DNA of 64,000 nt from contig CAUYUJ010007280.1 of the NCBI GenBank assembly GCA_963575745.1, positions 370,001 to 434,000 on the forward strand. Direction: 5' to 3'. The notes beneath the pieces are model-generated. The model was not told where the DNA came from. It searched no databases and was given only the letters and a program-made list of their open reading frames with translations. Origin of the DNA: Prorocentrum cordatum. Its lineage: Eukaryota; Sar; Dinophyceae; Prorocentrales; Prorocentraceae. The position numbers and the translations under genes were made by a program. Below, in pieces: positions 1 through 10,486 of this stretch; the first letter of the stretch is position 1, and each line of letters begins with the position of its first letter.

Positions 1-99
1 ACCTGTCGGCTGCGCCCGCGGAGGCCGGGCGCGCCCGCGCGGGAGAGGGCCGCCGCCGGAAGGCTCGCGGCACGAGGAGGACGGCGGAGGGAGCTTGGG

Positions 100-1003
100 G
101 TACAGGGCAGGTTTTTTAATACATCGGACTAATAAAAAACATAGGATTTTCATACATGGTTCAATTATGAGTAAATGTATGCATGGACTCCTCGTTGTTT
201 TCGACCCCCAATCCCTGCATCTTTAATACATGAGCCGCACGCGGAGCATGTATGAAAAACGGCACCGTAGAGGCGGAGCCGGGCCAGAAGCAGATCCCTC
301 GAGGACCTGGGGCCCTCCGTGGGCCCAAGAGCAAGCACATAACATCCAGGGATCCCCTCCCCAGGCGGGGGGAGCATAGGGTGCAGAGGCGCCCGACAGA
401 GAGAGGTAGCAGACAAGCCGCCTGGAGCACGATTACCTTACGGGGGGGGGGGGGCGGCTGACAGCTGCAGGAAGGTGGGTGCCCGCGCCAGTGTCGCCTG
501 AGTCCAGCCCACGGCCCCTGGGGGTGCGGCGAACAGCCGCGGTTACAGAAGGGGAAATGTCTCGCCTGAGACAGACGGGAGCCCAGCCGGGGTGCAGCTA
601 ACAGCCGCAGAGTGAGGAGGAATGGTTCCACGTGAGACAACGTGAGGCACGGCTGGAGTGCAGCCGACAGCCGCAGAGTGTAGGGGAATTGTTTCGCCTG
701 AGACATGCAGGTCCTCTGGTAGGGTGCAGCTAACAGCCGCAGGATGGTGGGAAATAGCTTCGCCTGAGACGCGCAGCTGCACTGCAGGGGGGTGGGTAAC
801 TGACGCGGCCCGGAGGGTACGGGTCGCGCCTGCATGGACGACTGGGGTGCAGCTAACAGCGAAGCGCAAGAAGCGTCACAAATGTTCCACGCCTGCACCG
901 AAGATGCGGGAAACTTATCAGGAGGCGCGAGGGCTTTTGAGAAGTCCCGCCGCCTTCTGAGAAGGGCTTCTCCTTCTCACTTCCCCCCCTCGCTCGCCGC
1001 CGA
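100..1003. repeat. Dispersed repeat X, copy 1, split by a minisatellite
   Basis: The left part (about 102-180, TACAGGGCAG then TAATACATCGGA) and the right part (about 935-1003, GAGAAGTCCCGCCGCC to CTCGCCGCCGA) both match one compact block at 63296-63527, in the same order and orientation. In this copy the two parts are separated by about 750 bases that include the minisatellite at 520-865. I see no convincing gene in it; the ORFs across the minisatellite are translations of the repeat. Bases 1-99 are GC-rich with no feature I can name. Confidence 0.6.
520..865. repeat. Degenerate minisatellite, unit about 64-68 bp
   Basis: About five to six diverged units can be lined up by the recurring block GGGTGCAGCTAACAGCCGCAG followed about 25 bases later by TTCGCCTGAGAC. 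Units begin near 526, 590, 658, 721 and 791, with a truncated one at 842. The block TTTCGCCTGAGACATGC resembles motifs in the 39-kb satellite and in the 38.4-39.4 kb element. Confidence 0.75.
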
Positions 1004-1082
1004 ACCTGGTCCTCTACCTCCTGCTACGTGTGACCGAAATCGAGCGCCTCGGCCTGTGCCGTGTCCCCCTGTCCGCCTCGTG

Positions 1083-1126
1083 GTCCTCCTCCTCCTCCTC
1101 CTCCTCCTCCTCCTCCTCCTCCTGTG
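1083..1126. repeat. (TCC)n microsatellite
   Basis: An almost perfect TCC tract on the plus strand. The serine, leucine and proline runs of the ORFs here are translations of it. The flanks from 866 to 1685 are GC-rich with short AG-rich patches, and I see no supported gene in them. Confidence 0.9.
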
Positions 1127-1685
1127 ATCCTGCTCGCCCTCGCTTCGGTCCGTGTCCTTGTCAGGCTCCTCTTGCCTCTTCGCCCCCCTCCCCCCCCCAC
1201 AACCTCCGAGAAGAAGAAGAAGATGATGGGCAACGAAGGGGGGAGAAAGAAGAAGCAAAGAGAGAAGAGAACGCGTGAGTGGATATTGATGAAAAGGGAG
1301 GGGGGTACGCATAAGGACCCATCGACGGTGCAGTCAAAAAGACGAAACAGCTCCAAAGCGAGCCTCCTGAAAGCGTACGCCCTAGAACATCGGCCTGAAT
1401 GCTTCGAGTGCCAACTTACCACTCGCCGCGCCCTGGCGGCTGGTCAGTAGGAGGACTGCGTTGGTCGTACCATTTGCCCTTGAGGAAATCAGCTATCCAC
1501 GGACCCGCGCCTCGTGAGGGGACGGGGGATGACGAGGGGGAAACGGAGGGGGTGGGAGAAGACGGGGATGAGGACTGAGGCGAGCGGAAGGACGACGCCT
1601 GAATGCTGGCGGGCCGTGCAGCTCCCACGCCGCGCGGCGGGGCTGGCCCGGCCCACGAGATCGTGGGAAAAACACAACAAACCAC

Positions 1686-1795
1686 ACAAAACACACACAC
1701 ACACACACAAAAAAAAAACACACACACACACACACACAAAAAAAAAGTGTGTGTGTGTGTTTTTGTATGTTTGTGTGCTTGTTGTGTGTTTGTTT
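1686..1795. repeat. (CA)n and (TG)n microsatellites in inverted order
   Basis: Two CA arrays separated by A-runs (about 1690-1745) are followed directly by a TG array (about 1747-1795). The two halves are reverse complements over most of their length, so this segment could fold into a long hairpin. A separate pure (CA)n array lies at 2039-2072. Nothing else is visible between 1796 and 2430 beyond GC-rich DNA. Confidence 0.85.
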
Positions 1796-2037
1796 CCCGT
1801 TGGCTTCGCCGCAGGCCTTCGGAGCCCGCGTGGCCGTTGACGCCACCGCGCGCGCGCGCTGCGCCCCCGCGGCACGGAGGGCGACAGGGCGGCGAAGCGA
1901 CGGGTGCCCCGGGCAGGCGCGGGCTCGAAGGGCCTCGCGCGATGGCCGAGGCAGGCCACACCGTGCGGAGCAGGGAGCGCACGCGCGCAAGCATGCGCGG
2001 GGAACGCGCGCGGGAACGCACGCGGGATCGCCCCCAA

Positions 2038-2072
<35 letters not shown>

Positions 2073-2434
2073 GCACACTTTTTTGGGTCTGCGGGTCGGG
2101 AGCGGGCCTCTTCCGGTTAAGAGCAAGGCGGGGCGCGCAAAACACTAGTTGGGGAGACAGGGCGCGGGCGGGCGGGGCCTCAGGCGGCCGGAGGGCTCAG
2201 AATACAGGCGGTGCCGAAGATCTTGCACAGGACAAGGTACGCCATGGACTGGAGCAGGGGGCGCGGTCCCAGAGACACACACACACGCACATGTACATAC
2301 ATGTCCGCCGCCGTGCCGCGAGGCGCGAGGGGAGTGTTCCCCCCAGGCTCGCAGGTGCTCTCTGCCCCGAGTGCTGTACTCTGACATTCTGGGGGCTGGG
2401 GGCCAACATTCTCGGACTGCTCGGGCTCCGATCA

Positions 2435-2641
2435 GCAGAGCGGCGCTCTGCTAATTTGCCTGAAAGCATACGCACTCGCTGCTCCTCCCCTCATTAGCAG
2501 AGCACTGCTCTGCTATGTGGCTTCAAAGCAGGGTTCCCCATCCTGCTCGGGCTCTGATTCGCAGAGTGCCGCTCTGCTAAGTGGCCTCAGAGCATGTGCG
2601 CGTTCACTGCTCCTCCTCTCGTTCGCAGAGCGCCGCTCTGC
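2435..2641. repeat. Array of four 17-bp palindromes, period 62-64 bp
   Basis: GCAGAGC-NNN-GCTCTGC occurs at 2435-2451, 2497-2513, 2561-2577 (one arm base changed) and 2625-2641. The spacers between them are also related, with AGAGCA..CGC.CTCGCTGCTC blocks, so the unit is a tandem repeat of about 64 bp built around a hairpin. No ORF here looks real. Confidence 0.8.
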
Positions 2642-2699
2642 AAATTTGACTCAGAGCACGCGCGCTCGCTGCTCATGCTTTATTCGCCCCAAGTGCCTC

Positions 2700-3290
2700 G
2701 AACTGGCCAAGAGGGCCCAGAGAAGCGCCCAAGAGGGTCCGAGAGGACTCCAGGACGGCCCCAGAGCGCTCCAAGACGCCCAAGATGGCCCCAAGGCTAC
2801 CCAAGAGGCCCCACAGAAGCCCCTAGAGCGCTCCAAGAGGACCTCCAAGAGGGCCCCAAGATGTAAACATCAATTCTATTTCTTGTGGTTTGCAATGTGT
2901 TTCGCTTTCTCGCGTTTTCAAGCTTCCGATGCTCCGAGATGGCCCCAGAGGCCCCCAAGACTGCTCCAAGACGGCCAAAGAGACCCCCAAGAGTGCCCCA
3001 AAAAGGCAACCCAAGAGGGCCCCAAAACGCCACAGGAGGCGTCCAAGACGACCAAAGAGAGACCCAAGACTGCCCCAAGAGGGGCCCAAGAGGGGGAACA
3101 CGAACCGACAGATCGAGCCTTCTGCCCAAAAAAGACCCCAGGAGGCCCCACGAGACCCCTCGAGGCCCAAAAAGAGGCCCCAACAGGCCCCCAAAAGGCC
3201 ATCAGAAGGCCTCGAAACTGACTTCAAGAGACCCCCGAGGGGACCCCCACGAGGTCCCAACGAAAATCCAAGAAGCCTCAAACACAGAAC
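2700..3290. repeat. Degenerate CCCAAGAGG-type short repeats
   Basis: Two blocks (about 2700-2865 and 2935-3290) consist of irregular repeats of 10-12 bases around CCCCAAGAGG and CCCAAGACG, separated by a short AT-rich unique piece at 2866-2930. Related short blocks recur near 20220-20310 and 58610-58740. The long ORFs rich in Arg, Pro and Lys across it are low-complexity translations. Confidence 0.7.
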
Positions 3291-3306
3291 CCAGGCCACT
3301 AGACAC

Positions 3307-3326
3307 ATACATCTCATACATATATA

Positions 3327-3360
<34 letters not shown>

Positions 3361-3427
3361 TAGATTCACACACGTAGATACACACATACATACATACATA
3401 CATACATACATACATACAGACATACAT

Positions 3428-3482
<55 letters not shown>

Positions 3483-3483
3483 G
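3307..3483. repeat. (TA)n, (CATA)n and (GACA)n microsatellite cluster
   Basis: Three different simple repeats are adjacent: TA from about 3318 to 3357, CATA from about 3380 to 3430, and GACA from about 3431 to 3483. All three read directly from the sequence. Confidence 0.95.
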
Positions 3484-3699
3484 GCATATATACACATACG
3501 TGTTGCTGGTCCCCCACTCGACTGCTGATATCGAGGAGCAGGTCGGAGTACCTGCGCTGAGATAGCCGCGGGCCTGGGCCAGCCTCGGCGCGTGGCGACC
3601 GACGACGTGCAGTGGACGCCACCGTCACCGACGAGATCGCCCAGCTCGCGCGCGGGGCCCCGTGGCGACGGCAGCCGCCGGAAGCACTTCCCGTCGCGA

Positions 3700-4240
3700 A
3701 GCGGCCCCCCCGTGGCGTTCAGAAGGGCGCTCCACAGGATGTGCCGAGAGCGCTGATCTCTGCCTCGTCGCGGTGCCAGCCCGATCGCATGCAAACATGT
3801 CGACTGGCTGCGTCGGTCGCGCCAGAGGAGCGCGGCGTAGGAGCCTCCGGCACCTCGAGAGGCACCAGGCGTCCACCCTGCTCCACGGGCCGAGTGCGGC
3901 CGTCAGCGCAGCCACGCGCGAGTGCATTGGGCAGATGCTTGCTGTTGGAGGAGAGGAGATCGGACACCCCAACGAGAGCAGACTCCTCAAGCGAGCGCAC
4001 CAGAAATAGTTTTAGACCGGCGAGCTGGCAGGGGCGGAAACGCGGACAGGTGTGAGTGCGTTGGGCAATTGTGCAGTCTGCTTCTACGGGGTACCACGAG
4101 GGAGTTGCCGCGTGGCACACAGTGGTCGTTCTCCACCGCCCAACGACAGTTGCATCGCAAGATGCAACGTCCGCCCCTGCTGGAAAATGCAAGCCGCACT
4201 TCGAGCAGCGTGTGAGTCGGTAGCGTCGACGGCCTGACAA
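3700..4240 (-). other. Possible coding relic, unassigned
   Basis: A minus-strand open stretch has a balanced amino-acid composition and a CSKCG start that could be half of a zinc site. It has no ATG near its upstream end, no recognised domain and no clear splice partner. The surrounding 3485-5364 is otherwise unique or AT-richer DNA with no supported gene, including short TATATG repeats near 4550. This could be a decayed exon or chance. Confidence 0.2.
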
Positions 4241-5364
4241 AGCTTTTCAGAAGGTATAGCTGTCCAAGGTCCAGTAAACATGTATGCCCAACTCCGCCAG
4301 CAACGATCCACTCGAACCAACTAAGTTCAATATCAAAGCCAACTACTTCATGTGCAACGAATGTTGCGTAACAGCTGAACACAAACTAACTCAAGGCTGC
4401 CGCAAACATCAGATATCAAAGCCTATCCACGCGAAACGAAGAGCCAATCTTAATCAATGGCCATGAACAACTAAAACACAGGACGTGCAAACCTGGCATA
4501 TGCGAGACTATAGGGCTGAAGCCATGTGCGTACGTACATAAGCATATATGTATATATATATGTATATACGTGTACATATAAACGTAGATACTGCAGCAAA
4601 CCTGAGGGATTACGTATATAGCGCACTGTGAACATCATGCAAACAAAGCCGAACGCGATACCAAGGAGAACTTAAACTTTCAACCAGCGGATGAAACACA
4701 ATTCACATGGCCAGCATTCATGTCACAGTAAGGGGTGAGCCGACGGCAGGGATGGCGGTATAACACACGTAGATGAGCTATAACACGTATGGTGGCAAGA
4801 TCCCTGCGTGATTCCTTGACCTGGATCAACCCTACAAGCCTAGATCACCGTTGCTGCTTTCAACCGTCAGCTCGTCCCTGGACTGCGCCGATGTGGACAA
4901 GAGCCGCTGGACACAAGAGGCCGACTCTGGAAACCCTGTATCCAAAAATGTGAACTCCGCCACAGAAGCCGCCCTCGCGTTGCATTCGCTGGCCCCAGCC
5001 AGACTTTCGCCTCTTTCCGCCGAAGAAGAGAAACCACGATGGGCCGAGTTTCCACCACCACTACCATATGTAGGAGAGGGAGGAGGTCGAGGTCGAGGAG
5101 GAGGAGGGGGAGGAGGAGGAGAACGACCACCGTCCTACCTATGGGAGTGGTGGTGGAGAACTTTAGACCATCAAACCAACCTCTCGAAGGCGAGGCCCTG
5201 CCTGGAGCGCACCGAGCAAGATGGGAAAGAGGGGGGGTGGAAAGAGCACGACGGACCCTTTTCGGCTGCTACCGCGAGGCACACACGCCGTAGCCGCCGC
5301 TTCGCCGTGCCGGCTCCGCCTCTGGGCAAGCCCAAGAATAAGTGCCCCCGGACGACGTGCCCTC

Positions 5365-5526
5365 AGGTCGGGCGTGTCCCCCTACAGGCGGCTTTTGGAG
5401 GAACAATCAAAAACGGTCTAAACATATTTCAAATCAGATAAGGACACACAAAAAAAGAAAGATCGTCCCCAGATCATGTTTTGACTACATTTGAAACTTC
5501 CTCCTGTAGTGGGACAAGCCCCACTT
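5365..5526. mobile_element. TIR element family C, copy 1
   Basis: The left end AGGTCGGGCGTGTCCCCC continues into CTACAG, and the right end CTGTAG runs into GGGACAAGCCCCACTT. The two are inverted repeats of about 23 bp with a few mismatches. The body is AT-richer than its surroundings and contains CGTCCCCAGA, which other copies (27671-27837, 60126-60271, 60559-60722) also contain near the same place. No ORF is present, so this is a non-autonomous, MITE-like element. Confidence 0.65.
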
Positions 5527-5559
5527 CGACGTACCCCCAGCGAGAGGTGTCGAAGCGGC

Positions 5560-5880
5560 CACGGCTTCAGCCACGCCTCCTCCTCCGCCTCCTCCTCCAC
5601 CTCCGCCTCCGCCTCCGCCTCCGCCTCCGCCTCCGCCTCCGCCTCCACCTCCGCCTCCTCCCCCTCCTCCTCCTCCTCCTCCTCCTCCTCCTCCTCCTCC
5701 TCCTACTCCTNNNNNNNNNNNNNNNNNNNNNNNNNNNNNNNNNNNNNNNNNNNNNNNNNNNNNNNNNNNNNNNNNNNNNNNNNNNNNNNNNNNNNNNNNN
5801 NNNNNNNNNNTCCTCCTCCTCCTCCTCCTCATCTTCCTCCTCCTCCTCTTCCTCCTCCTCCTCCTCATCATCCTCCTCCG
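5560..5880. repeat. (CCTCCG)n and (TCC)n tract containing an assembly gap
   Basis: The sequence moves from CCTCCG repeats (about 5570-5660) into TCC repeats, is interrupted by Ns at 5711-5810, and continues as TCC to about 5875. A second TCC tract lies at 5957-6003. Confidence 0.9.
5711..5810. other. Assembly gap, 100 N
   Basis: Exactly 100 N sit inside a trinucleotide repeat, so this is probably a conventional placeholder for a gap of unknown size. The true repeat length is not known. Confidence 0.97.
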
Positions 5881-6157
5881 CCTGTAGGAGGGCATGCCCG
5901 ACCTAAGCCTAGCCCCAGCCCCTCCTTCCCAATCTTCAGGGATTCGAGGCTCCTTCTCCTCGTCCTCCTCCTCCTCCTCCTCCTCCTCCTCCTCCTCCTC
6001 CTCTTCCCTCCCCTCCTTCGTTCGTCGCCGTCGTCTGCCTGCTTCCCCCCTCCTACACCTCCTGCATCGCCGGGCAGCAGAGCCTGGCCCTGGAGCACCG
6101 TGGAGCTTCTTAGGATGGGGCGTATGAGTCCAGGGCGCGCCTGTTCTGGGGTATGTT

Positions 6158-6348
6158 CCCAGACCCCCGACGTCGTGCCGTTCGCTTGCAACGTCGACCG
6201 CCAAAGGTCTGGACCCCTTCCCCGGGACCAGCTTCTCATCCCGAGTGGTTGTTTGACGGTCCTGGAGCCCTCGGCGAAGGCCCCCTGACGCCGAGAATGG
6301 CCAAATACCTCCCACCCGTGTTTGTTTTACGACGCGAGCGGGGTCTAG
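6158..6348 (+). mobile_element. TIR element family A, diverged copy
   Basis: The order of blocks matches better copies such as 43194-43380: CCCAGAC..GACGTCG, GGACCAGCTTCTCATCCCGAG, GTTTGACGGTCCTGGAGCC, ATGGCCAAATACCTCCC, then TTTTACGACGCGAGC..GGTCT. It lies just left of the 6349-6384 direct repeat. Confidence 0.6.
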
Positions 6349-6664
6349 GTTTGGCCTCCCCTAACGCCTGCGCCACGCGGGAGCAGCGTGAATCTCTCAG
6401 GACGGGGCGTACCCTGAGATCCGACGTAGCGAAAACATGCAACACCGTTATATGTACACACATCTATGTAAGCACAAAAACACGTCAGGAGCCCTAGACC
6501 CATCCTTGTGCATCATCTTCAAAACCGGATCCATCTGTGGGGGTCCCGGGGCCCGAACAGAATGCGAGAACGCCCGGTTCGGAAAAATTGCAACGCCAGG
6601 ATCCTAGGGTTCGCCTGCTCGGGGGTACGTTTGGCCTCCCCTGACGCCTGCGCCACGCGGGAGC
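6349..6664. repeat. Pair of 36-bp direct repeats around a 3' exon boundary
   Basis: Positions 6349-6384 and 6629-6664 are identical except for one base. Each contains the reverse complement of TCCCGCGTGGCGCAG|GCGT, which in the upper copy is the end of the RING-like exon plus a GC donor and in the lower copy ends in CAG|G like an acceptor. The DNA between them is therefore bounded like an intron made by a duplication. Confidence 0.7.
6500..6605. repeat. Dispersed repeat F, copy 1
   Basis: Read in reverse complement, this block (AGGATCCTGGCGTTGCAAT, GAACCGGGCGTT, TTCGGGCCCC and ACAGATGGATCC read on either strand) matches 42965-43060 in order. Both copies lie next to a family A element. It could be part of a longer element or an intron-internal repeat. 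Confidence 0.5.
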
Positions 6665-6805
6665 CGCCCTTCGCCAGCACGGCCCGCTCGTTGGCCATCC
6701 ACCGCACGGGCGCGTCGCAGAGCGGGCACTGCGGCCACTCGTCCGCCCCGACGCGCCGGGCGCAGCACGAGCACACCAGGCACTTGCAAGGGTGCAGGCG
6801 GTGGG
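6648..6805 (-). CDS. Possible exon with a RING-like zinc-finger half
   Basis: Read from a CGCCCAG acceptor to a GC donor, the exon gives 52 full codons. They start LHPCKCLVCSCCARR and continue to WPQCPLCDAPVRW. The spacing PC.C..C..C then CP.C fits the C-terminal half of RING fingers of the C3HC4_3 type, in which Cys and His ligands bind two zinc ions and recruit a ubiquitin-conjugating enzyme. The expected His ligand appears as Cys or is missing, and the N-terminal CxxC half is not in this exon. It may join the small exon at 7165-7207. I found no exon downstream, so the gene may be broken. The function is inferred from the motif only. Confidence 0.4.
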
Positions 6806-7164
6806 CTGGGCGCGAATGAAGGCATGGGGAGAGACGGAAGGTGCCCTTTTCGGGCCCTGCAGGCCCCCTTCTGTCGGGAGCGACCAAGAGGGGGGTGCCC
6901 AAAAGGGGCGCGTGCAAATCATGACGGGCGCCATGTGCGCGGCCCAGCGGGGGGGCCAGGGACGTCATGAAACAAGAAGAGGCGCCCTGAAATCTATAGG
7001 GAGATAGCATGGCCCCCGCCATGAGATCCCCCCCCCTAGTCGTCACCCCCCTCTTTTCCGCCCCCGATTCTGGGATGGCACCTTCAGGGGCCCCCTCGGG
7101 GGCCAATTTTCTGCAGCCCTCGCTGCCCCCCCCCCAGCTCTCCCCCCTCCCCAATGGTACTCGC

Positions 7165-7207
7165 GCCCAGGGTGGTCCGCCGCGAGCGCCGCCGGGCCAT
7201 CGCTGGC
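7165..7207 (-). CDS. Possible small exon upstream of the RING-like exon
   Basis: The segment runs from a CTTCTCACAG acceptor to a GC donor and reads ASDGPAALAADHPG in the open frame. Its 43 bases leave phase 1, which matches the two-base start of the exon at 6648-6805. At this length chance agreement is possible. Confidence 0.25.
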
Positions 7208-7243
7208 CTGTGAGAAGCATTTCATTCACCCAGACCCCCTCGC

Positions 7244-7416
7244 GCTGTGACAGAAATCACGACGGGAAGCTTGTCGCTGTTGTCGGCATCCAGGGGCCCT
7301 CACCGGGCTTCGGGACCGCCAACGAACGACTCAGGATGAAACACTGGTCCCAGGGAAGGTGTCCAGACCTCTGGGGGTCGACGTGGTGGACAAAATCAGA
7401 ACGTCGGGGGTCCGGG
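7244..7416 (-). mobile_element. TIR element family A, reverse orientation, diverged
   Basis: The reverse complement carries the family A blocks in order: ..GACGT.CTGATTTTG, GGTCTGGACACCTTCCC, GGGACCAGTGTTTCATCCTGAG and GGCCCTGGATGCCGAC. The terminal repeats are degraded. Confidence 0.5.
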
Positions 7417-7614
7417 CATTCAACCCGTATAAGAAGGACGGACGACAAGGATGCATGGGCCTTGGAAGGCCATGCCGACACTTTGCGAGCGGGACGCGGT
7501 CAGCGAGCGCAGCCAAGGATGGGTTGAAGGGGAAGGATGCAAGGGTAGCCTTGAAAAGGTTTTCGTCCATACTATGTGCGGTGACTGTCTCCCCACTGGC
7601 GGGGCCTTGGCCCA

Positions 7615-7705
7615 GTTGTCCGATTTACCCCCCCTCCACATGGGGATGTAGGCTGCTCCCTTCGAGTCACGAGGGGCATGTCCCCAACTGGGGTGGTGGG
7701 ACGGG
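7615..7705. repeat. Dispersed repeat G, copy 1
   Basis: This block, with TTGGCCCAGTTGTCCGATTT, ATGGGGATGTAGGCTGCTCC and GGCATGTCCCCAACTGGGG, matches 59510-59605 at most positions in the same orientation. It ends in the short palindrome CCCCAACTGGGG. Bases 7417-7614 show no supported feature. Confidence 0.6.
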
Positions 7706-7799
7706 TGCGGTCGGGACTAGTAAGGCAAGGGCTGGCGGACACCCCACGCGGCAACCAGCCCCAACACACCCGCCACACAAGTGGACGCTTAGCACGTGC

Positions 7800-7915
7800 A
7801 CACCAACACATGTTGACGCGAAGAGCTTTCACATCAACACGTGTTGACGTGAAGGCCCCTCACATCAACACGTGTTGACGTGATGGCCCGTCACGTCAAC
7901 ACGTGTTGGTGTGGG
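7800..7915. repeat. Array of CACGTG-centred palindromes
   Basis: Four units centred on TCAACACGTGTTGA, the first with ACATGT instead, recur every 29-31 bases between about 7803 and 7905. Units share flanks such as CACATCAACACGTGTTGACGT. CACGTG is an E-box/G-box core in other eukaryotes; no such role is shown here. Confidence 0.75.
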
Positions 7916-7919
7916 GGGG

Positions 7920-9659
7920 GGGCGCCGTCAACAAGAAAACATGCCATTTCATCAACTCTAGTCCTGCACACCGCATTGATTTACACGATAACACACCGTG
8001 ATAGGCGTTACTAACTCGTCTGCGAATCCATATCGGTTTGACCAGCGTAGGCTTCCTCTGAACTTCACAGGTAGAATGTGCAGCGCGCCTCCTGATGGAC
8101 CCTGGATCAGCGAATCTCCCGCACGGATCTGCAGCGGCGGCCGAACATTGCAGTGACAGACGCTCGTTATTCCTCCTCCTCCTCTCAATCCTCCGCCACC
8201 CCCATCGTCCTCCCTCTCACTGACCCTCCGCATTTTCATCTTCCGAATCTTATCCAGCAGGTACTCTCGGTGTTACCCATCATCTGACTAGCCATCCTCC
8301 ATCCCCCATTGGCTCATCTTGATCACCATCATTATCATTCAATGTGTTCTTATAGTGTCAACTCCAACCCCCATTTCTCGCATATCCCTCAGTATATATA
8401 TCTCGCGTCATGTGTCCTGTCTCCTCGTTGCCGCACCCTCCGAATTACTAACTGATCCTCCCCCGTTTACCCTCAATCACCCATCCATCCATCCATCCAT
8501 CATCCCGTCATCCACATCTTACTTTTACGCATCTTCGTCCCTCCCCTGATCCTCCACTCCTCCGTGACCATCCGTATGCCGACTATTGCGTCCCGTACAA
8601 AGTGGGACGCGGGCCCGGGGGGTGCGGGCAAAAGGGAAACGGCGATGCAGTGCAGATATCAAACTGGCACAATGCTCACGATCTTTCATTCTCAAACCTA
8701 GGTGGCAACACGCGCTCCCCAGCGCATTGACATCACAGTCCACAAAAACCACGCATCATGGACCGAAGCGTGCCATTCGATGGCTGGCGAAAGCACTGCA
8801 TACTCGTATGCAGGTTACATCGTGCATCCTCTGCCCTCCACCGTGATCATAGTCATCGTGATTGATCGGGGTGTATCGGTCGCGGATGGTGCTAGTGATG
8901 CTGATGTGATGATGATGTGGAATAGTGTAGGCGATGCTGAAAATGATGGAGGTGATGGCGATTGCGGATGCTCATCACCGTCATGGTGTGTGTGAGCGAC
9001 GCGATGATGATCATGATATTGATGGAGATCGAGATGTACCAGTCAATGTAATGGTATTGATGATGATGAGGTGCTAACATCATAATGATGAGATTGATGG
9101 TAATGATTATGATGATGATGGTGGATCTGGTGATTACGATGGTCATCAGATCTCTTAAACAGGATGGCGCCACGGTCGGAGCTTGACACCAGTGTAGGAT
9201 AGAGAGGATGAGACCCATCTCCACGCGTCCTTAGTGATACTTTCCTAGGTCCTACCTCCTCCCCAATCGTTCATGTCCTCCCCCTCCCACCGTCGCCGTC
9301 CTCTCCCCTCCCCTACCTCCTCCTCGGACGTCGTTCAGGCCTTATGCCCACGTCCTCCATCCCTATCTTGAATATACTCGCCTCCGCGACCGTCATTGCG
9401 ATCGAGAGGCCAGTGACACGGGCGTGGCGTCCCAACGGCTGCCAGAGCAGCGCAAGCCGAGCAATACTGGAATCACCCAGCGTCGAGTCGAGCCGAGCTC
9501 TGACCGACATCGATTATGTTCATCCTCCTGCAACATCCATCCTCATCTTTGTCACCGTCGTCATCGTCGTCGGTCGTCGTCATCGTGATCATCCTTCCTC
9601 CTTCACTCCCCGTTCTCCTCGGGGTCATCCTACCCTCGGCCAGTGCAAGGGGCGGTGCC
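7920..9659. other. Unique, gene-poor stretch
   Basis: This region has lower GC than its neighbours. It includes a CTC-rich patch near 8165-8215, CATC and CCAT repeats near 8480-8505, and GAT-rich DNA near 8880-9130. ORFs are short and have no plausible splice context. The final part is the likely 3' flank of gene 1. Confidence 0.5.
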
Positions 9660-9774
9660 CTAGCTGCCCTCCGCCGCGGCCATGGACGCGGCGGACTGCT
9701 GCGGAGAGGCAATCTCCTTCATGAACTCGATGAAATACACGCGGCGCTCAGCATACATATCCTGGCCCATCTTC
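9660..9774 (-). CDS. Gene 1, exon 4 (terminal)
   Basis: It follows a CCCCAG|G acceptor and reads KMGQDMYAERRVYFIEF, then an Ala/Ser-rich tail, ending in TAG at 9662-9660. The preceding intron (9775-9887, 113 bases) is best read as GA-AG, with AGG at both ends, because only that junction keeps frame with exon 3. The tail gives the protein a tyrosine- and aromatic-rich C-terminus. Confidence 0.6.
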
Positions 9775-9887
9775 CTGGGGATGTGGAGGATGGGGAAGGG
9801 CGTTACTTGAGCATCCATCCCAATACTGAGTATTGGCATGGACGATCAAATAACGATGAGGGTTGCGAAATGTGTTGCAACCCTGTC

Positions 9888-10486
9888 CTCGTGAGCACCT
9901 CCACGTTGTAGTTCAGGACCGCCTCCAGAACATTCTTTGGGGCAATCTTCATGGCGTCAACGTTCCAGTAGGGCTGCATCCAGATCCCCGCAAACTCTGT
10001 AGGCTCCACCTTCTTGGCCTTCTCCACGTTCACGTGGAATGGCATGAACAACCAACCCCATGGAACGTAGACGCACTGCTTGGGCTTCAGTTTCTGGACG
10101 ATCCCAGCATCTCTCACCAGTTTCGCCGCCTCTGCCGTCTCCATGAACGCAGTCAGGTCGCCGAGAGACACCCCCGTGGCGAGGATATTGTCGATCGGGA
10201 GCGCCAAAAAGAAGAGATCCTCGGACAAGGCCTGCAACACATGCCCCACTCCAGGCAGGGACACGCACGAGCGCAGCTCCTTGAACGCACCGCGCAGCAG
10301 GATCGCTAGCCAAGGAGACGCCGCAGCATCACAACAGTCGATTGCGTCCGTGAACACATGATCACCCTCCACGCGGCCGTCGACCTTCGCCATGCAGCCT
10401 GTCCATTTCTTGGCGGCCGCGTGGTCGCTTGCCTCCTGCAAGCGTTCGGAGACATGCTTGTGGCACTTGGACTGGAAAGCGGCAAC
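9888..10486 (-). CDS. Gene 1, exon 3
   Basis: It starts exactly at a codon after a CTGCAG|G acceptor (VAAFQSKCHKHVSERLQEA) and stays open for 199 codons to VLNYNVEVLTR at the GA donor. The composition is that of a folded soluble protein, with a QCVYVPWGWLFMPFHVNVEK stretch and no transmembrane segment. I do not recognise the domain. Its length, codon-like bias and two phase-matched junctions make it one of the best supported exons here. Confidence 0.65.

Noticed and set aside
161-898. 245-codon minus-strand ORF with internal repeats
   Set aside because: The repeats are those of the 64-68 bp minisatellite; no start context, splice sites or domain.
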